Source: Pseudoruegeria sp039972875 (lineage in GTDB: Bacteria > Pseudomonadota > Alphaproteobacteria > Rhodobacterales > Rhodobacteraceae). From it: a stretch of DNA of 64,000 nucleotides. The notes below the pieces were generated by a model. The model did no database searches, was not told the DNA's origin, and saw nothing but the letters and a program-made list of their open reading frames with translations. The DNA lies in contig JBDWMA010000012.1 of NCBI GenBank assembly GCA_039972875.1, forward strand, positions 134,673 through 198,672, in the 5' to 3' direction. Shown piece by piece: positions 35,048 to 44,694 of this stretch. The translations under genes were made by a program, and so were the position numbers. Each line of letters starts with the position of its first letter. The stretch's first letter is position 1.

Positions 35048-36361
35048 ATGGACGACACATCAACGCTTCTTGATACTGCTTTTTGGATATCATCCGGAAC
35101 AATCCTCTTCCTTCTTGTTTTATCCGGATTCTTTTCCGGATCAGAAACAGCACTGACCGCTGCCTCTCGCGGGAAATTGCGAACCTTGGCTGACAAAGGC
35201 AGCAATGGCGCAGGCCGGGCTTTGCATATTACCGAGGATAGCGAAAAGCTGATCGGATCAGTTCTTCTTGGCAATAATCTCGTAAATATTCTCGCAACCT
35301 CCCTCGCTACGGCCTTGTTTACGCGGCTGTTTGGCGAAAGCGGCGTGGCTATGGCGACGCTCGTCATGACCCTTTTGGTACTAATATTTGCCGAAGTCCT
35401 GCCTAAAACATACGCGATCACCAACTCAGAGGCCGCGGCGTCTGCGGTTTCGCGACCTATTAGCATTGTTATCTTTCTTTTTGCGCCCATCGTGGGTGCA
35501 GTGCGTTTACTGGTTCGCGGTATTTTGCGCCTATTCGGCGTTCAAACCGATCCCGATAGCCAAATCCTAGCCGTGCGGGAGGAAATTGCCGGGGCGCTGT
35601 CCTTGGGCCATTCCGAAGGGGTCGTTGAAAAAGAAGACCGCGACCGAATCTTAGGCGCATTGGATTTAGGCGATCGCGCGGTAGAAGAGATCATGCTGCA
35701 CCGTTCGAACATTGAAATGATTGATGTATCCGATACAGCTGATGATATCCTAAATCAGGCGCTAAACTCACGTCACACACGGCTGCCGGTGTTCAAAGAA
35801 GACCGCGAAAACGTCGTGGGTGTCGTTCATGCCAAGGACCTTTTGCGTGAAGTTAATCGCTTGATCCGCAAGGCAAACGGCTCGGCGGACCCGCTCAAAG
35901 ACTTCGACGTCATGGAGGTGGTGATGGAACCCTATTTTGTACCAGAAACAACCACGCTTGATGACCAAATGCGTCAGTTTTTACGCCGCAAGGCACATTT
36001 TGCATTGGTTGTAGACGAATACGGCACCATCGAAGGCCTGATCACACTAGAAGATATCCTTGAAGAAATCGTCGGAGAGATTACCGATGAATTCGACATC
36101 GAGGAAAAAGATCCGTATCGCAAAACCGAGGACGGGCATTATATCGTCGATGGGTCAGTGACCATACGCGACCTGAACCGGGCAACGGACTGGAGCCTGC
36201 CCGATGATGAAGCAAACACAGTTGCTGGTTTGGTGATCCATGAGGCGCAAATCATCCCCAATCAGGGACAATTGTTTAGCTTTCATGGCTTCCGGTTTGA
36301 AGTTTTGGAACGCAAAGATAACCGCCTAATCAAGTTAAAAATCAAACCGTTGTTTCAATAA
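35048..36361 (+). CDS. HlyC/CorC-family transporter (CNNM/DUF21-CBS-CorC_HlyC)
   Basis: The 437-aa product has a DUF21/CNNM membrane domain with four helices (about 10-190), a CBS pair (about 205-330, including TRLPVFKEDRENVVGVVHAKDLL and HFALVVDEYGTIEGLITLEDILEEIVGEI) and a C-terminal CorC_HlyC domain (about 345-430). This family includes Mg2+/Co2+ exporters. The substrate ion is not certain. Confidence 0.92.
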   Translation: MDDTSTLLDTAFWISSGTILFLLVLSGFFSGSETALTAASRGKLRTLADKGSNGAGRALHITEDSEKLIGSVLLGNNLVNILATSLATALFTRLFGESGVAMATLVMTLLVLIFAEVLPKTYAITNSEAAASAVSRPISIVIFLFAPIVGAVRLLVRGILRLFGVQTDPDSQILAVREEIAGALSLGHSEGVVEKEDRDRILGALDLGDRAVEEIMLHRSNIEMIDVSDTADDILNQALNSRHTRLPVFKEDRENVVGVVHAKDLLREVNRLIRKANGSADPLKDFDVMEVVMEPYFVPETTTLDDQMRQFLRRKAHFALVVDEYGTIEGLITLEDILEEIVGEITDEFDIEEKDPYRKTEDGHYIVDGSVTIRDLNRATDWSLPDDEANTVAGLVIHEAQIIPNQGQLFSFHGFRFEVLERKDNRLIKLKIKPLFQ

Positions 36362-36369
36362 AAACGGTC

Positions 36370-37917
36370 CTAGCGTCCTTTGAACAACCCTCCCAAAATA
36401 CCGCGGACCATGCGTTTGCCTGTGGTCCCAGTTAACTCTTTCATTACCATCTCCCCCATTGCCTCGCCAAAGCTTTTGGAACGCGATCGGGGTGACACAC
36501 GTGACGAGGACCGGCTGACGCGGCTGCCTGAATATCGCCGTGCAGTTTGATATTCACGTACGGCGGCAGTGGCTGTCTCTTCCTTGGTTTCTGCGGCTTC
36601 GGCCGCTGCGGCAGCATCGTCCGCACGTTTTGCCAGCATTTCAGCCGCAGAATTCCGGTCCAAACGCTGATTGTATTTCTGCCCCATAGGGCCGCGTTCC
36701 ATGATCTCTTGTCGCTCTTTTTCTGTAAGCGGCCCCATGCGTGAGGACGGAGGACGAATTAGGGTGCGTTCAACAACGCCTGGAACGCCCTTTTTCTGAA
36801 GGAATGAGGTCACCGCCTCCCCTACACCCACATCCCGGATGGCATCTACGGTTTCAAACCGAGGATTGTCCCGGTATGTCTCTGCCGCAAGTTTCAGGTT
36901 TTTCCGGTCTTTCGCTGTATAGGCCCGCAAAGCATGTTGCACCCGGTTGCCCAACTGTCCCAGTATATCTTCAGGAATATCTGCAGGGCTTTGGGACACA
37001 AAATAGATCCCAACCCCTTTGGAACGGATCAGCCGCGCCACTTGCTCTACCTTATCAATTAACGCCTTGGGGGCGTCATCAAACAATAAATGCGCTTCAT
37101 CAAAGAAAAAAACCAGTTTTGGTTTTTCCGGGTCACCAACCTCTGGCAAAGTTTCGAACAGTTCAGAAAGCAACCACAATAGGAACGTCGCATAGAGACG
37201 TGGCGAGGACATCAATTGATCTGCCGCCAAAATATTGATTTGCCCACGCCCATCTTCGGCAATTTTCATGAAATCTGAAAGCTCTAGCGCTGGCTCCCCA
37301 AACATATCTCGGACGCCTTGGTTTTCTAGCGTTAGCAATGCCCTTTGGATCGCCCCAACCGAAGCAGTAGAGACATTACCATACTGTAATGACAATTCCG
37401 CCCGGTTTTGACCAACCCACACCAACAAAGCCTGAAGATCCTCAAGATCTAGTAAAGGCAATCCTTGCTCATCAGACACTCGAAATGCAATATTCAGAAC
37501 CCCCTCTTGCGCAGCGGTTAACTCCAAGAGTTGAGACAACAAAAGAGGTCCCATATCAGCGATGGTCGTACGCACCGGATGACCGGATCTACCAAAGATG
37601 TCCCAAAAGACCGTCGGATAGGACTGATAGTCTACGCCCTCCAAACCAATGGTCTCTGCCCGTTCCAAAAAGCTCTCATGAGGGCCACTTGTTTCAGAAC
37701 CAGCAACAGCAAGACCAGACAGGTCACCTTTTACATCAGACAGAAACACCGGAACCCCTTGGCGTGAAAATCCCTCGGCCAAAATCTGTAAGGTTACAGT
37801 CTTACCAGTGCCCGTTGCGCCGGCAATCATCCCGTGACGGTTCGCATATTTCAGCGTCAAATCCTGCGGCGTTCCGTATCCTTCACCACCACCGCCAACA
37901 AAGATGTTTTTCGCCAT
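36370..37917 (-). CDS. HerA-like ATPase (DUF853 family)
   Basis: A 515-aa ATPase with Walker A GATGTGKTVT near residue 35 and Walker B KLVFFFDEAHLLFDD. The C-terminal part has a glutamate- and alanine-rich stretch and a Ser/Arg-rich segment (SGSRVSRSSSRVSPRSRS). DUF853 proteins resemble HerA helicases and VirB4-like ATPases; their role in bacteria is not settled. The ATG at 37917 has AAAAGG upstream; 37923 is only a TTG. Confidence 0.88.
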   Translation of the reverse strand: MAKNIFVGGGGEGYGTPQDLTLKYANRHGMIAGATGTGKTVTLQILAEGFSRQGVPVFLSDVKGDLSGLAVAGSETSGPHESFLERAETIGLEGVDYQSYPTVFWDIFGRSGHPVRTTIADMGPLLLSQLLELTAAQEGVLNIAFRVSDEQGLPLLDLEDLQALLVWVGQNRAELSLQYGNVSTASVGAIQRALLTLENQGVRDMFGEPALELSDFMKIAEDGRGQINILAADQLMSSPRLYATFLLWLLSELFETLPEVGDPEKPKLVFFFDEAHLLFDDAPKALIDKVEQVARLIRSKGVGIYFVSQSPADIPEDILGQLGNRVQHALRAYTAKDRKNLKLAAETYRDNPRFETVDAIRDVGVGEAVTSFLQKKGVPGVVERTLIRPPSSRMGPLTEKERQEIMERGPMGQKYNQRLDRNSAAEMLAKRADDAAAAAEAAETKEETATAAVREYQTARRYSGSRVSRSSSRVSPRSRSKSFGEAMGEMVMKELTGTTGKRMVRGILGGLFKGR

Positions 37918-38307
37918 GTTCAATGCCTTTTGTCCTGTGTTTGTGCTTTAAACTACAGTGTTACCCTGTCTTAGCCAGCCTCAATTTCAAGATACAATCA
38001 AATCCAGCCTTTGCTGCGGGCCACACATTTTTGCTGATAGTAGACAAATTTGTATTATCACATTCATTCCTATGACCATTTGATTTAAAAAGAAAAATCA
38101 CGGTTGACGGCGCATCGCAGTATGGTAATCTTCGCCTCAATGATAAGTCGGCCAGTCCGACAGGGAGTGAGAAATCACGGGAAAAAGGGTCCAACGAGGC
38201 CCTTTTTCTTTTTTCTATACTTCATTGAATTTGAATTCGCATTGTCGATTGAATCCCGCGTTTAGTTCTTTATCTTTGCCAACAGATCAATGTGATAGGA
38301 CGAATAC
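37918..38307. other. Intergenic region between the HerA-like and DUF808 genes
   Basis: This divergent gap has AT-rich DNA with the HerA-like promoter on the left and the candidate small RNA with its terminator (38104-38214) in the middle. The last 90 bp form the leader of the DUF808 gene with AGGA before its ATG. No protein frame is credible. Confidence 0.5.
38126..38214 (+). ncRNA. Candidate small RNA with three hairpins
   Basis: A -35-like TTGACG (38104-38109) and a -10-like TAATCT (38126-38131) precede a stretch of about 80 nt. It holds GTCGG-CCAGT-CCGAC (38147-38161), GTGA-GAAA-TCAC (38167-38178) and a terminator GAAAAAGGG...CCCTTTTTC (38181-38208) with a T-tail to 38214. No plus-strand gene lies between 36361 and this terminator, so the terminator must end a non-coding transcript or act in the leader of the DUF808 gene. 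The -10 match is modest. Confidence 0.5.
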
Positions 38308-39288
38308 ATGAGTGGATTGCTAGCATTATTGGATGACATCGCGGCCATCGCAAAAACTGCTGCTGTTCAAGTGGATGATATCACCACTCAGGCCACACAA
38401 GTGGGGGCAAAAACAGCGGGTATTTTGATTGATGACACTGCGGTAACCCCCAAATACGTGACGGGATTACCAGCGGCCCGCGAACTGCCAATCGTGTGGA
38501 AAATTGCGCGTGGATCGTTGTTCAACAAATTGGTCATTCTGCTTCCAATCGCGATGCTGCTGAATGCGTTCATTCCCTTTGCCTTTGTGCCATTGCTGAT
38601 GATTGGTGGTTTCTATTTGTGTTTTGAGGGGGCCGAAAAAATCGCCCACTCTTTCGGTAACCATAAAAGCCATGCAAAGGATGAAACGGCGCAGAACCCT
38701 GAACATCTTGAAAAGCAACGCGTGGCGGGGGCCATTAAAACAGATTTCATTCTTTCAGCTGAAATTATGACTATCGCCCAGTCCGAAATTAGCTCGACCG
38801 GTTTCTGGTATGAAGGCGCAATTCTGGCCACCGTTGCAGTGATGATTACCTTTCTCGTCTACGGATCAGTGGCATTTTTAGTTAAGATTGACGATATTGG
38901 CGTTAAACTATGTCAGGACGGCCACTTTCAACTGACAAGACGATTTGGTCGCAGCCTCGTTAAAGCCATGCCAGTCATCCTGAATACAATTGCAATCATC
39001 GGTACGATGGCAATGCTTTGGGTCGGTGGATCTATTATCGTTCACAGCCTCGAAGGGTTTGGCATTCACATTGTCGCCGATGTCATACATCACGTCGCCG
39101 ACTTTGTTGGACATCAGGTCTCTGTGGCCACAGGTTTTCTCGAATGGTTGGTCACAGCTGCGCTCGATGGTATTTTGGGATTGGCAATTGGTCTCTTGTT
39201 GATCCCGCTGGTTTCTGGGATCATCATCCCCATTGGTAAAATGATTGGCCTAGGTGCCAAAGCACAGAGCGGCACCAAACAAAAATAA
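38308..39288 (+). CDS. DUF808 family membrane protein
   Basis: A 326-aa inner-membrane protein of the DUF808 (YedI-like) family. It starts SGLLALLDDIAAIAKTAAVQVDDI and has several membrane helices, the middle soluble segment with KTDFILSAEIMTIA and the late GLAIGLLLIPLVSGIIIP helix. A transporter role has been proposed from topology only. AGGA lies 8 nt before the ATG. Confidence 0.9.
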   Translation: MSGLLALLDDIAAIAKTAAVQVDDITTQATQVGAKTAGILIDDTAVTPKYVTGLPAARELPIVWKIARGSLFNKLVILLPIAMLLNAFIPFAFVPLLMIGGFYLCFEGAEKIAHSFGNHKSHAKDETAQNPEHLEKQRVAGAIKTDFILSAEIMTIAQSEISSTGFWYEGAILATVAVMITFLVYGSVAFLVKIDDIGVKLCQDGHFQLTRRFGRSLVKAMPVILNTIAIIGTMAMLWVGGSIIVHSLEGFGIHIVADVIHHVADFVGHQVSVATGFLEWLVTAALDGILGLAIGLLLIPLVSGIIIPIGKMIGLGAKAQSGTKQK

Positions 39289-39299
39289 GCAACTTTTAG

Positions 39300-39320
39300 C
39301 CGGACCAAATTGTCCGGTTT
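39300..39320 (+). terminator. Terminator after the DUF808 gene
   Basis: CCGGAC-CAAATT-GTCCGG followed by TTT, 11 bp after the stop. Confidence 0.6.
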
Positions 39321-39386
39321 CCATAAGCCTGACAGCTGCAAAGCTCCGTGATAGGCAAAACAAAACGAATCTGAGGAACAGTTTAA

Positions 39387-40067
39387 ATGGCAAAATTTCT
39401 AAAGGTCCTAGGTCTGGCCGCACTTTGCGCAGCTCCTACCGCGCTATTGGCACAAGAGACAACCGCGGCAGAAGACACTCAAGCCCCAGCAGCTCAGCCA
39501 GAAACCACAGATGGTGTCCCTACTGGCGCAAACCAACTGTCATTAGGCGAAGAAATCAACGCAGGTCCGAAAATTGGGGATACCTATATCCGTGAAAAAT
39601 TTGGGGACTGGGAACTACGATGCGTGAAATCTGAGGGTGACCTTGATCCCTGCCAATTGTATCAACTTATGCTTGACCAAAACGGGAATTCCGTCGCTGA
39701 GGTCAATATGTTTGGGCTAACCGGGCAAGGTCAGGCTGCTGCTGGTGCCACGATTATTACCCCTCTTGAAACGCTACTTACACAGCAATTGACCCTGACT
39801 GTCGACAGTGGCGCGGCCAAACGCTACCCGTTTACATGGTGTGCACAGCTGGGCTGCGTGGCACGTGTTGGTTTCACGCAATCCGAGGTTGATGGATTCA
39901 AACGTGGCGCAGCGGCAAAAGTCGTCATTGTCCCTGTCGCGGCCCCGGATCAACAAGTCATCCTGACCCTATCGCTCAGCGGCTTTACCGCAGCGTTTGA
40001 CGCGGTAAATGCAAGCAACCAAGCTGTTGCGGAAGCCGCTCGTGCTGCGGCCGAAGCAAGCGAATAA
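39387..40067 (+). CDS. Invasion-associated locus B (IalB) family protein
   Basis: A 226-aa exported protein: signal peptide ends near residue 22 (APTALLAQ), then an Ala/Pro/Thr-rich spacer, then the IalB domain (from about 65) with KFGDWELRCVK, DPCQLYQL, and the C-x-x-x-x-C-type pair around TWCAQLGCVARVGF. IalB is a periplasmic or outer-membrane protein named from Bartonella; in free-living marine bacteria its role is unknown and invasion is not implied. Confidence 0.88.
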   Translation: MAKFLKVLGLAALCAAPTALLAQETTAAEDTQAPAAQPETTDGVPTGANQLSLGEEINAGPKIGDTYIREKFGDWELRCVKSEGDLDPCQLYQLMLDQNGNSVAEVNMFGLTGQGQAAAGATIITPLETLLTQQLTLTVDSGAAKRYPFTWCAQLGCVARVGFTQSEVDGFKRGAAAKVVIVPVAAPDQQVILTLSLSGFTAAFDAVNASNQAVAEAARAAAEASE

Positions 40068-40073
40068 ATAATC

Positions 40074-40096
40074 TGCCGTCCCGAAAAGGGGCGGCA
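40074..40096. terminator. Hairpin between ialB-like and KAS genes
   Basis: TGCCGTCCC-GAAAA-GGGGCGGCA forms a stem between two convergent genes. The T-run is weak, so it may serve either side. Confidence 0.55.
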
Positions 40097-40102
40097 TTCT
40101 CT

Positions 40103-41314
40103 TTACGGTGCCCGCTTGAGGGCCAGAACCGCATTCAGACCACCAAATGCAAAAGCGTTGGATAAAACGACATCAACTTTTGCCTCCCGCGCTTCATTTG
40201 GCACAACATCCAAAGCACATTCTGGATCAGGTTCTTCGTATCCGATGGTCGGTGCAATCACCCCATCCTTAAGCGCCATAACGCAGGCCAACAGCTCTAC
40301 CGCGCCGGTTCCACCAATCAAATGGCCGTGCATTGATTTGGTCGAAGACATCATTAAATTATTTGCGTGGTGACCAAAGACGTCGGCAACCGCAGCACAT
40401 TCAGTTTTATCATTCGCAGCAGTTCCAGTGCCATGCGCATTGATATAACCCACATCATCGGCATTGATCTTTGCGTCTTTCATCGCACCTGATATGGCGC
40501 GCGCGGCCCCTTGCTTAGAGGGCATAACAATGTCAGCGGCGTCTGATGTCATTGCAAATCCAACCACTTCAGCCAAAATGTCGGCCCCACGGGCTTTGGC
40601 CATCTCATAGTTCTCAAATACGAATACCGCGGCGCCTTCTCCCTGAACCATCCCATTGCGATTGGCCGAAAACGGACGGCAAGCATCTCGCGACATTACC
40701 CGAAGCCCTTCCCAGGCTTTGATCCCCCCAAAACACAGCATGGACTCAGAACCGCCCGCGATCATGACTTTAGCCATGCCAGAACGGATCATGTTAAACG
40801 CCTGTCCCATCGCATGATTTGACGACGCACAGGCCGTGGCAACTGTAAAGCTCGGCCCTTTTAGGTTATACTCCATAGAAACATGGCTAGCGGCTGCATT
40901 GTTCATCAGCTTCGGTACAACAAATGGATGAACCCGGTTTTTACCGTCCTCATATACGGTGCGGTAGTTCTCATCCCATGTATTCACACCACCGCCAGCG
41001 GTTCCCAGAACCACGCCAGATAGTGTCGCCAACTCACCGGAAAAACTCAGACCCGATTGACGGATGGCCTCCCGCGCTGCCAGAAGCGTAAATTGCGTGA
41101 ACCTATCATAGAGAGCGATCTGCTGGCGATTAAACTCCGCCTCCGGATCGTACCCCCTAACTTGCCCCCCGATTTTGATCGATAGTCGATCAACATCTCG
41201 CAGCTCAAGCGCACCGATCCCACAACGCCCTTCGCGCATGGCCTCAATCGTAGCTTCGGCAGAGTGTCCCAGTGCATTAATGGAGCCCTGCCCCGTTATC
41301 ACGACCCGGTTCAT
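40103..41314 (-). CDS. Beta-ketoacyl-ACP synthase (KAS II-like)
   Basis: A 403-aa condensing enzyme with active Cys in VATACASSNHAMG, His in INAHGTGTAANDKTE and His in STKSMHGHLIGGTGAVE. Its sequence is more divergent than housekeeping FabF, and the gene overlaps a private ACP gene (ATGA), followed upstream by an LpxD-type gene. This suggests a special acyl chain for an envelope lipid and not bulk fatty-acid synthesis. Confidence 0.9.
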   Translation of the reverse strand: MNRVVITGQGSINALGHSAEATIEAMREGRCGIGALELRDVDRLSIKIGGQVRGYDPEAEFNRQQIALYDRFTQFTLLAAREAIRQSGLSFSGELATLSGVVLGTAGGGVNTWDENYRTVYEDGKNRVHPFVVPKLMNNAAASHVSMEYNLKGPSFTVATACASSNHAMGQAFNMIRSGMAKVMIAGGSESMLCFGGIKAWEGLRVMSRDACRPFSANRNGMVQGEGAAVFVFENYEMAKARGADILAEVVGFAMTSDAADIVMPSKQGAARAISGAMKDAKINADDVGYINAHGTGTAANDKTECAAVADVFGHHANNLMMSSTKSMHGHLIGGTGAVELLACVMALKDGVIAPTIGYEEPDPECALDVVPNEAREAKVDVVLSNAFAFGGLNAVLALKRAP

Positions 41315-41577
41315 GTGGATTGATCGGCAACCAGTTTTTCAACCGCCGCGATGATGGCTGCGACAGATGAAATATCGAATTCACTCTGATCCGGAGAATT
41401 CGCATTAAACGGCACCTGAATATCAAAGGCCTCTTCTATGGAAAATATACATTCCACAAGGCCCATGCTGTCGATCCCGACATCCTCTAAAGTTGACTGC
41501 AAAGTCACATCAGAAGGTTCCAGGACCGCCTGTTCGGCGATGATCTCTATAACGGTTTCTTTTATGCTTTTGCTCAT
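41311..41577 (-). CDS. Acyl carrier protein
   Basis: An 88-aa ACP with the phosphopantetheine serine in DVGIDSMGLVECIFSIEEAF. It differs from housekeeping AcpP (VPFNANSPDQSEFDISSVAAI at its C-terminal half) and is coupled to the KAS gene. The ATG at 41577 is chosen over 41595. Confidence 0.9.
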   Translation of the reverse strand: MSKSIKETVIEIIAEQAVLEPSDVTLQSTLEDVGIDSMGLVECIFSIEEAFDIQVPFNANSPDQSEFDISSVAAIIAAVEKLVADQST

Positions 41578-41607
41578 TATCTTTCCCGCCCCCAATTGGG
41601 CAATTTT

Positions 41608-42705
41608 CTAATCCTTCTGCACGATTTTTGAAACAGATTTCTGAAGCTCAGCGAATTGCTTCATCATGCGTGGTAAACGTCGCAAAGATTTGTTGATTTC
41701 AATCTGCGTTTCCATTTTGACGGCAGGTGACCCCATCAAAACTCGTCCCGCCGGGGCATTGGTATAGATAGATGTTCCGCCAGCGGCTACAACATCATCG
41801 CCAACAAAAATATTATCGCTTACGCCAACCTGCCCGCCAAGAATAACACGGTTGCCAATCGTGGTGGAGCCCGCCATGCCAACTTGACCACACAGCAAAA
41901 CATCTTCTCCGATCACGCAATTATGCGCAATTTGAACAAGGTTGTCGATTTTTGTTCGGCTTCCGATCCGCGTGGCTCGGATTGTACCTCGGTCGATAGA
42001 GGTGTTGCTCCCCACCTCCACGTCATCTCCGATCTCAACCCCACCCAGTGAATGAATACGGGTCCAACTTTGGCCTTCGACCACTTCTTGGGCATCAGCG
42101 CCCAGAGTCTCACGCGCCCGCTCGGCAGCGGATTTATCAGGCGTGACAAATGAAAAGCCATCTCCTCCGATCACTGCGGATGGCTGTGCGATGAAACGGT
42201 CCCCAATACGTATGTGATGGCACACGCGAACACCTGCACAAAGCAGCACGTCATCACCAATGACCGTCCCCTCATCCACTGAAACATGCGCAGCAATCCG
42301 TGCATTTGCTCCGATACTGGTGTTGCGGCCAATGACGGCGAACGGCCCAATAGCAGCATTTTGACCAACCTGAGCGGTTTCATGAACAAAGGCTGTTGGA
42401 TGAATTCCGTCGTCTATCCCTGGACCAGCATCCATCAGGCGGGTCAAACCCGACATGGCATAACGTGGACGAGGTACAAACACTGCTGCCTCTAGCCCGT
42501 ATTCCTCACGAGAGGCACCCTCATACAATATTGCCGCGCGGGCATTGCCTTGCTGTAAACCTTGGGCATACTCGCGAGACATCGCCATCGCGATATCTGC
42601 CGCGGTTGCCTCTGCCGGTTCGGCAGCCCCAGTTATGATCAACGCAGCATTCCCGTCTACGCGGGCATTAAGCGCAATCGCAATGTCAGCAATGGTGAAG
42701 GTCAT
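41608..42705 (-). CDS. lpxD: LpxD-type UDP-acylglucosamine N-acyltransferase
   Basis: The 365-aa product has the N-terminal LpxD nucleotide-binding domain (to about 100) and a left-handed beta-helix of hexapeptide repeats (about 105-340) with the catalytic histidine in NLVQIAHNCVIGED. LpxD adds a 3-hydroxyacyl chain from ACP to the lipid A precursor. In Rhodobacterales the housekeeping lpxD usually sits beside fabZ and lpxA; this one is with a KAS and an ACP, so it may be a paralogue. GGGGAAG precedes the ATG at 42705. Confidence 0.85.
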   Translation of the reverse strand: MTFTIADIAIALNARVDGNAALIITGAAEPAEATAADIAMAMSREYAQGLQQGNARAAILYEGASREEYGLEAAVFVPRPRYAMSGLTRLMDAGPGIDDGIHPTAFVHETAQVGQNAAIGPFAVIGRNTSIGANARIAAHVSVDEGTVIGDDVLLCAGVRVCHHIRIGDRFIAQPSAVIGGDGFSFVTPDKSAAERARETLGADAQEVVEGQSWTRIHSLGGVEIGDDVEVGSNTSIDRGTIRATRIGSRTKIDNLVQIAHNCVIGEDVLLCGQVGMAGSTTIGNRVILGGQVGVSDNIFVGDDVVAAGGTSIYTNAPAGRVLMGSPAVKMETQIEINKSLRRLPRMMKQFAELQKSVSKIVQKD

Positions 42706-42759
42706 AGTCTTCCCCCGAATGGGTGCCCCGAACAATTCGGGACACCTTATCAAAGGGAT

Positions 42760-44367
42760 TTAGCCACGAACAGCGCGGAGTGTAACCCCAGCTTTGGACA
42801 AAGCATTGAAAAGTTTTGCGTCCCGTCCGTAAATATCATTGCGATACTGTGTTGGGCCTTTGGCTTGTGTGATGGCCGTACGATAGACGATATGCACCGG
42901 CACTGGTTCTTTCAGGTTGATCCTGGTTTCCACCCCTGAATCCAGCGCACGTTTAAATGTGCCTTCGGGATCAGACGATTGTTTTGCGAGCAATGCATAA
43001 GCAAAGTCAAAAGGATCGGCCAAACGAATACACCCATGGCTGAACGCACGCACTTGTTTGTTAAACAAGCTTTTGGATGGCGTGTCATGCAGATAGATGT
43101 TGTATTTGTTTGGGAACATAAACTTTACCAAACCCAGAGCATTCCCTCGGCTTGGCGGCTCCTTAAGTGCGTAAGGAAAGGTCTTTGCCGAATACTGGTT
43201 AAAGTTTACACCGCCACGGCTAACCGTCTTGCCGCTGGAATTTACCAATCGCAAATGGCTAACCGCATTCGGGTTCTTCTTAAGCATCGGCAGGTATTCC
43301 TTGGTCGCAATAGAACGCGGTACGTTCCAAGTCGGATTCACCATCATGAATTCCATCACATCCGAGAACTCGGGCGACCTGCGATCAGACGTGTTTTTGC
43401 CGATTACGGAACGGGTAGAAAAAGTCACCTTGCCGTTGTCTACAATTTTGGCTGTAAAATCGGTCAAATTGACCCAGACGTGACGTTTACCACGGTTGCG
43501 GTTCATCCAACGCTCACGCTCCATAGACACGATAACGGACTTCAGGTGTTCCTCAGCTGTTTTATTCACCATATTCAACGTTCCAGCCCCAGCAACACCG
43601 TCAGGACTTAACCCATGGTTTTGCTGAAAAATCTGAACGGCTTTCTGCAAGCTCGCATCATAGCTTTGTGATGCAGTCCGCTTCATATATCCCATCGCAA
43701 TCAAACGATTGCGCAACGCCACAACCTGCGCCCCTGATTGTCCCGGCTTTAGCGAAGATGCGGTTACTTTTGATCCATAACCACCCTGCCCTACACGTTT
43801 CTCAAGAGCGAGTTTTTCTTTCATCAAACGCGTATATTCCGGCGCCTTCGGAGGAAGCGTCTTAATAAAACCACGGGGAGATGACTTTGAAAACGCGACA
43901 AGGGTTTGTGACCGTCCGCGTCTTGGCAAACTGCGCACAATTTCGCTATCAATACGGCTGGGCGTTAGAATGCCGGATTGAATGTCTTGTGCGTATTGAA
44001 GGAACATCTGGCTGAGTTCGACTTCGAGTATTCCACGGTCCCGTTGTGTTTTGGCCGCTTTCAATCCTGATTTGATCTTATTTGCATCATATCGAGATGC
44101 CGGGAGCCCATGGGCATCCGCGTCAGACACCGCAGCAAGAAACGCTTTGCGACGGGCCGAATCCTTGCTGCTTTTGCCTGTCCAAATTGGTTTGTAATTT
44201 CGACTTTTATAAAACGCTGCGATATCTTTATCTTGTGCTGCGGTCTCCGCCACAGCTTGAATAAAGGGAGTCACCTGTGCCTGCGAAGCGCCGGCGACTG
44301 TTAAAAACGTCGCGGCCAATATACCCAGCAGCCAGTTCAGGCGAAGACCTGCGGTTGCTTTTATCAT
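42760..44367 (-). CDS. L,D-transpeptidase (YcbB/LdtD-like)
   Basis: A 535-aa peptidoglycan enzyme with an N-terminal export signal (residues 1 to about 30, ending GASQA), a scaffold region, a peptidoglycan-binding segment (LKPGQSGAQVVALRNRLIAMGY, about 225-285) and a YkuD catalytic domain with the HGCIRL motif in FSHGCIRLADP. It makes 3-3 crosslinks between diaminopimelate residues in the periplasm. GAGG lies before the ATG at 44367. Confidence 0.92.
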   Translation of the reverse strand: MIKATAGLRLNWLLGILAATFLTVAGASQAQVTPFIQAVAETAAQDKDIAAFYKSRNYKPIWTGKSSKDSARRKAFLAAVSDADAHGLPASRYDANKIKSGLKAAKTQRDRGILEVELSQMFLQYAQDIQSGILTPSRIDSEIVRSLPRRGRSQTLVAFSKSSPRGFIKTLPPKAPEYTRLMKEKLALEKRVGQGGYGSKVTASSLKPGQSGAQVVALRNRLIAMGYMKRTASQSYDASLQKAVQIFQQNHGLSPDGVAGAGTLNMVNKTAEEHLKSVIVSMERERWMNRNRGKRHVWVNLTDFTAKIVDNGKVTFSTRSVIGKNTSDRRSPEFSDVMEFMMVNPTWNVPRSIATKEYLPMLKKNPNAVSHLRLVNSSGKTVSRGGVNFNQYSAKTFPYALKEPPSRGNALGLVKFMFPNKYNIYLHDTPSKSLFNKQVRAFSHGCIRLADPFDFAYALLAKQSSDPEGTFKRALDSGVETRINLKEPVPVHIVYRTAITQAKGPTQYRNDIYGRDAKLFNALSKAGVTLRAVRG

Positions 44368-44694
44368 CTCGAACCTCTGTACTTTCAAACGCGCCCTAAG
44401 TTGGACTGCATCAGCTTTTATCAATATCAACAGGCTGTCCACTCACATCTATGACAGCTTGCGAATTAAGAAGAGCCTGTGCACGGACCGCCACAATTGG
44501 CGCTTATCTGCTTTGCCAAAATCCAACAATGGCGGTTTTTCGCCAATTTCCCCTTGCAATCGCCTATCCGCAGAATCAGCCCTTGGTGAAAGATTCGTCC
44601 TGTGCCATAAAATGCGCATCTGGGGAATAAAATGGCAGGTTAAGCCGCAGCATAGCGGTATATCAGGTAAAGCGACAAAACGGGCGCACTCAAA
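44368..44694. other. Divergent intergenic region, LD-transpeptidase and DUF882 genes
   Basis: Promoters for both peptidoglycan genes must lie here. I see no RNA gene, repeat or convincing -35/-10 pair. Confidence 0.4.
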
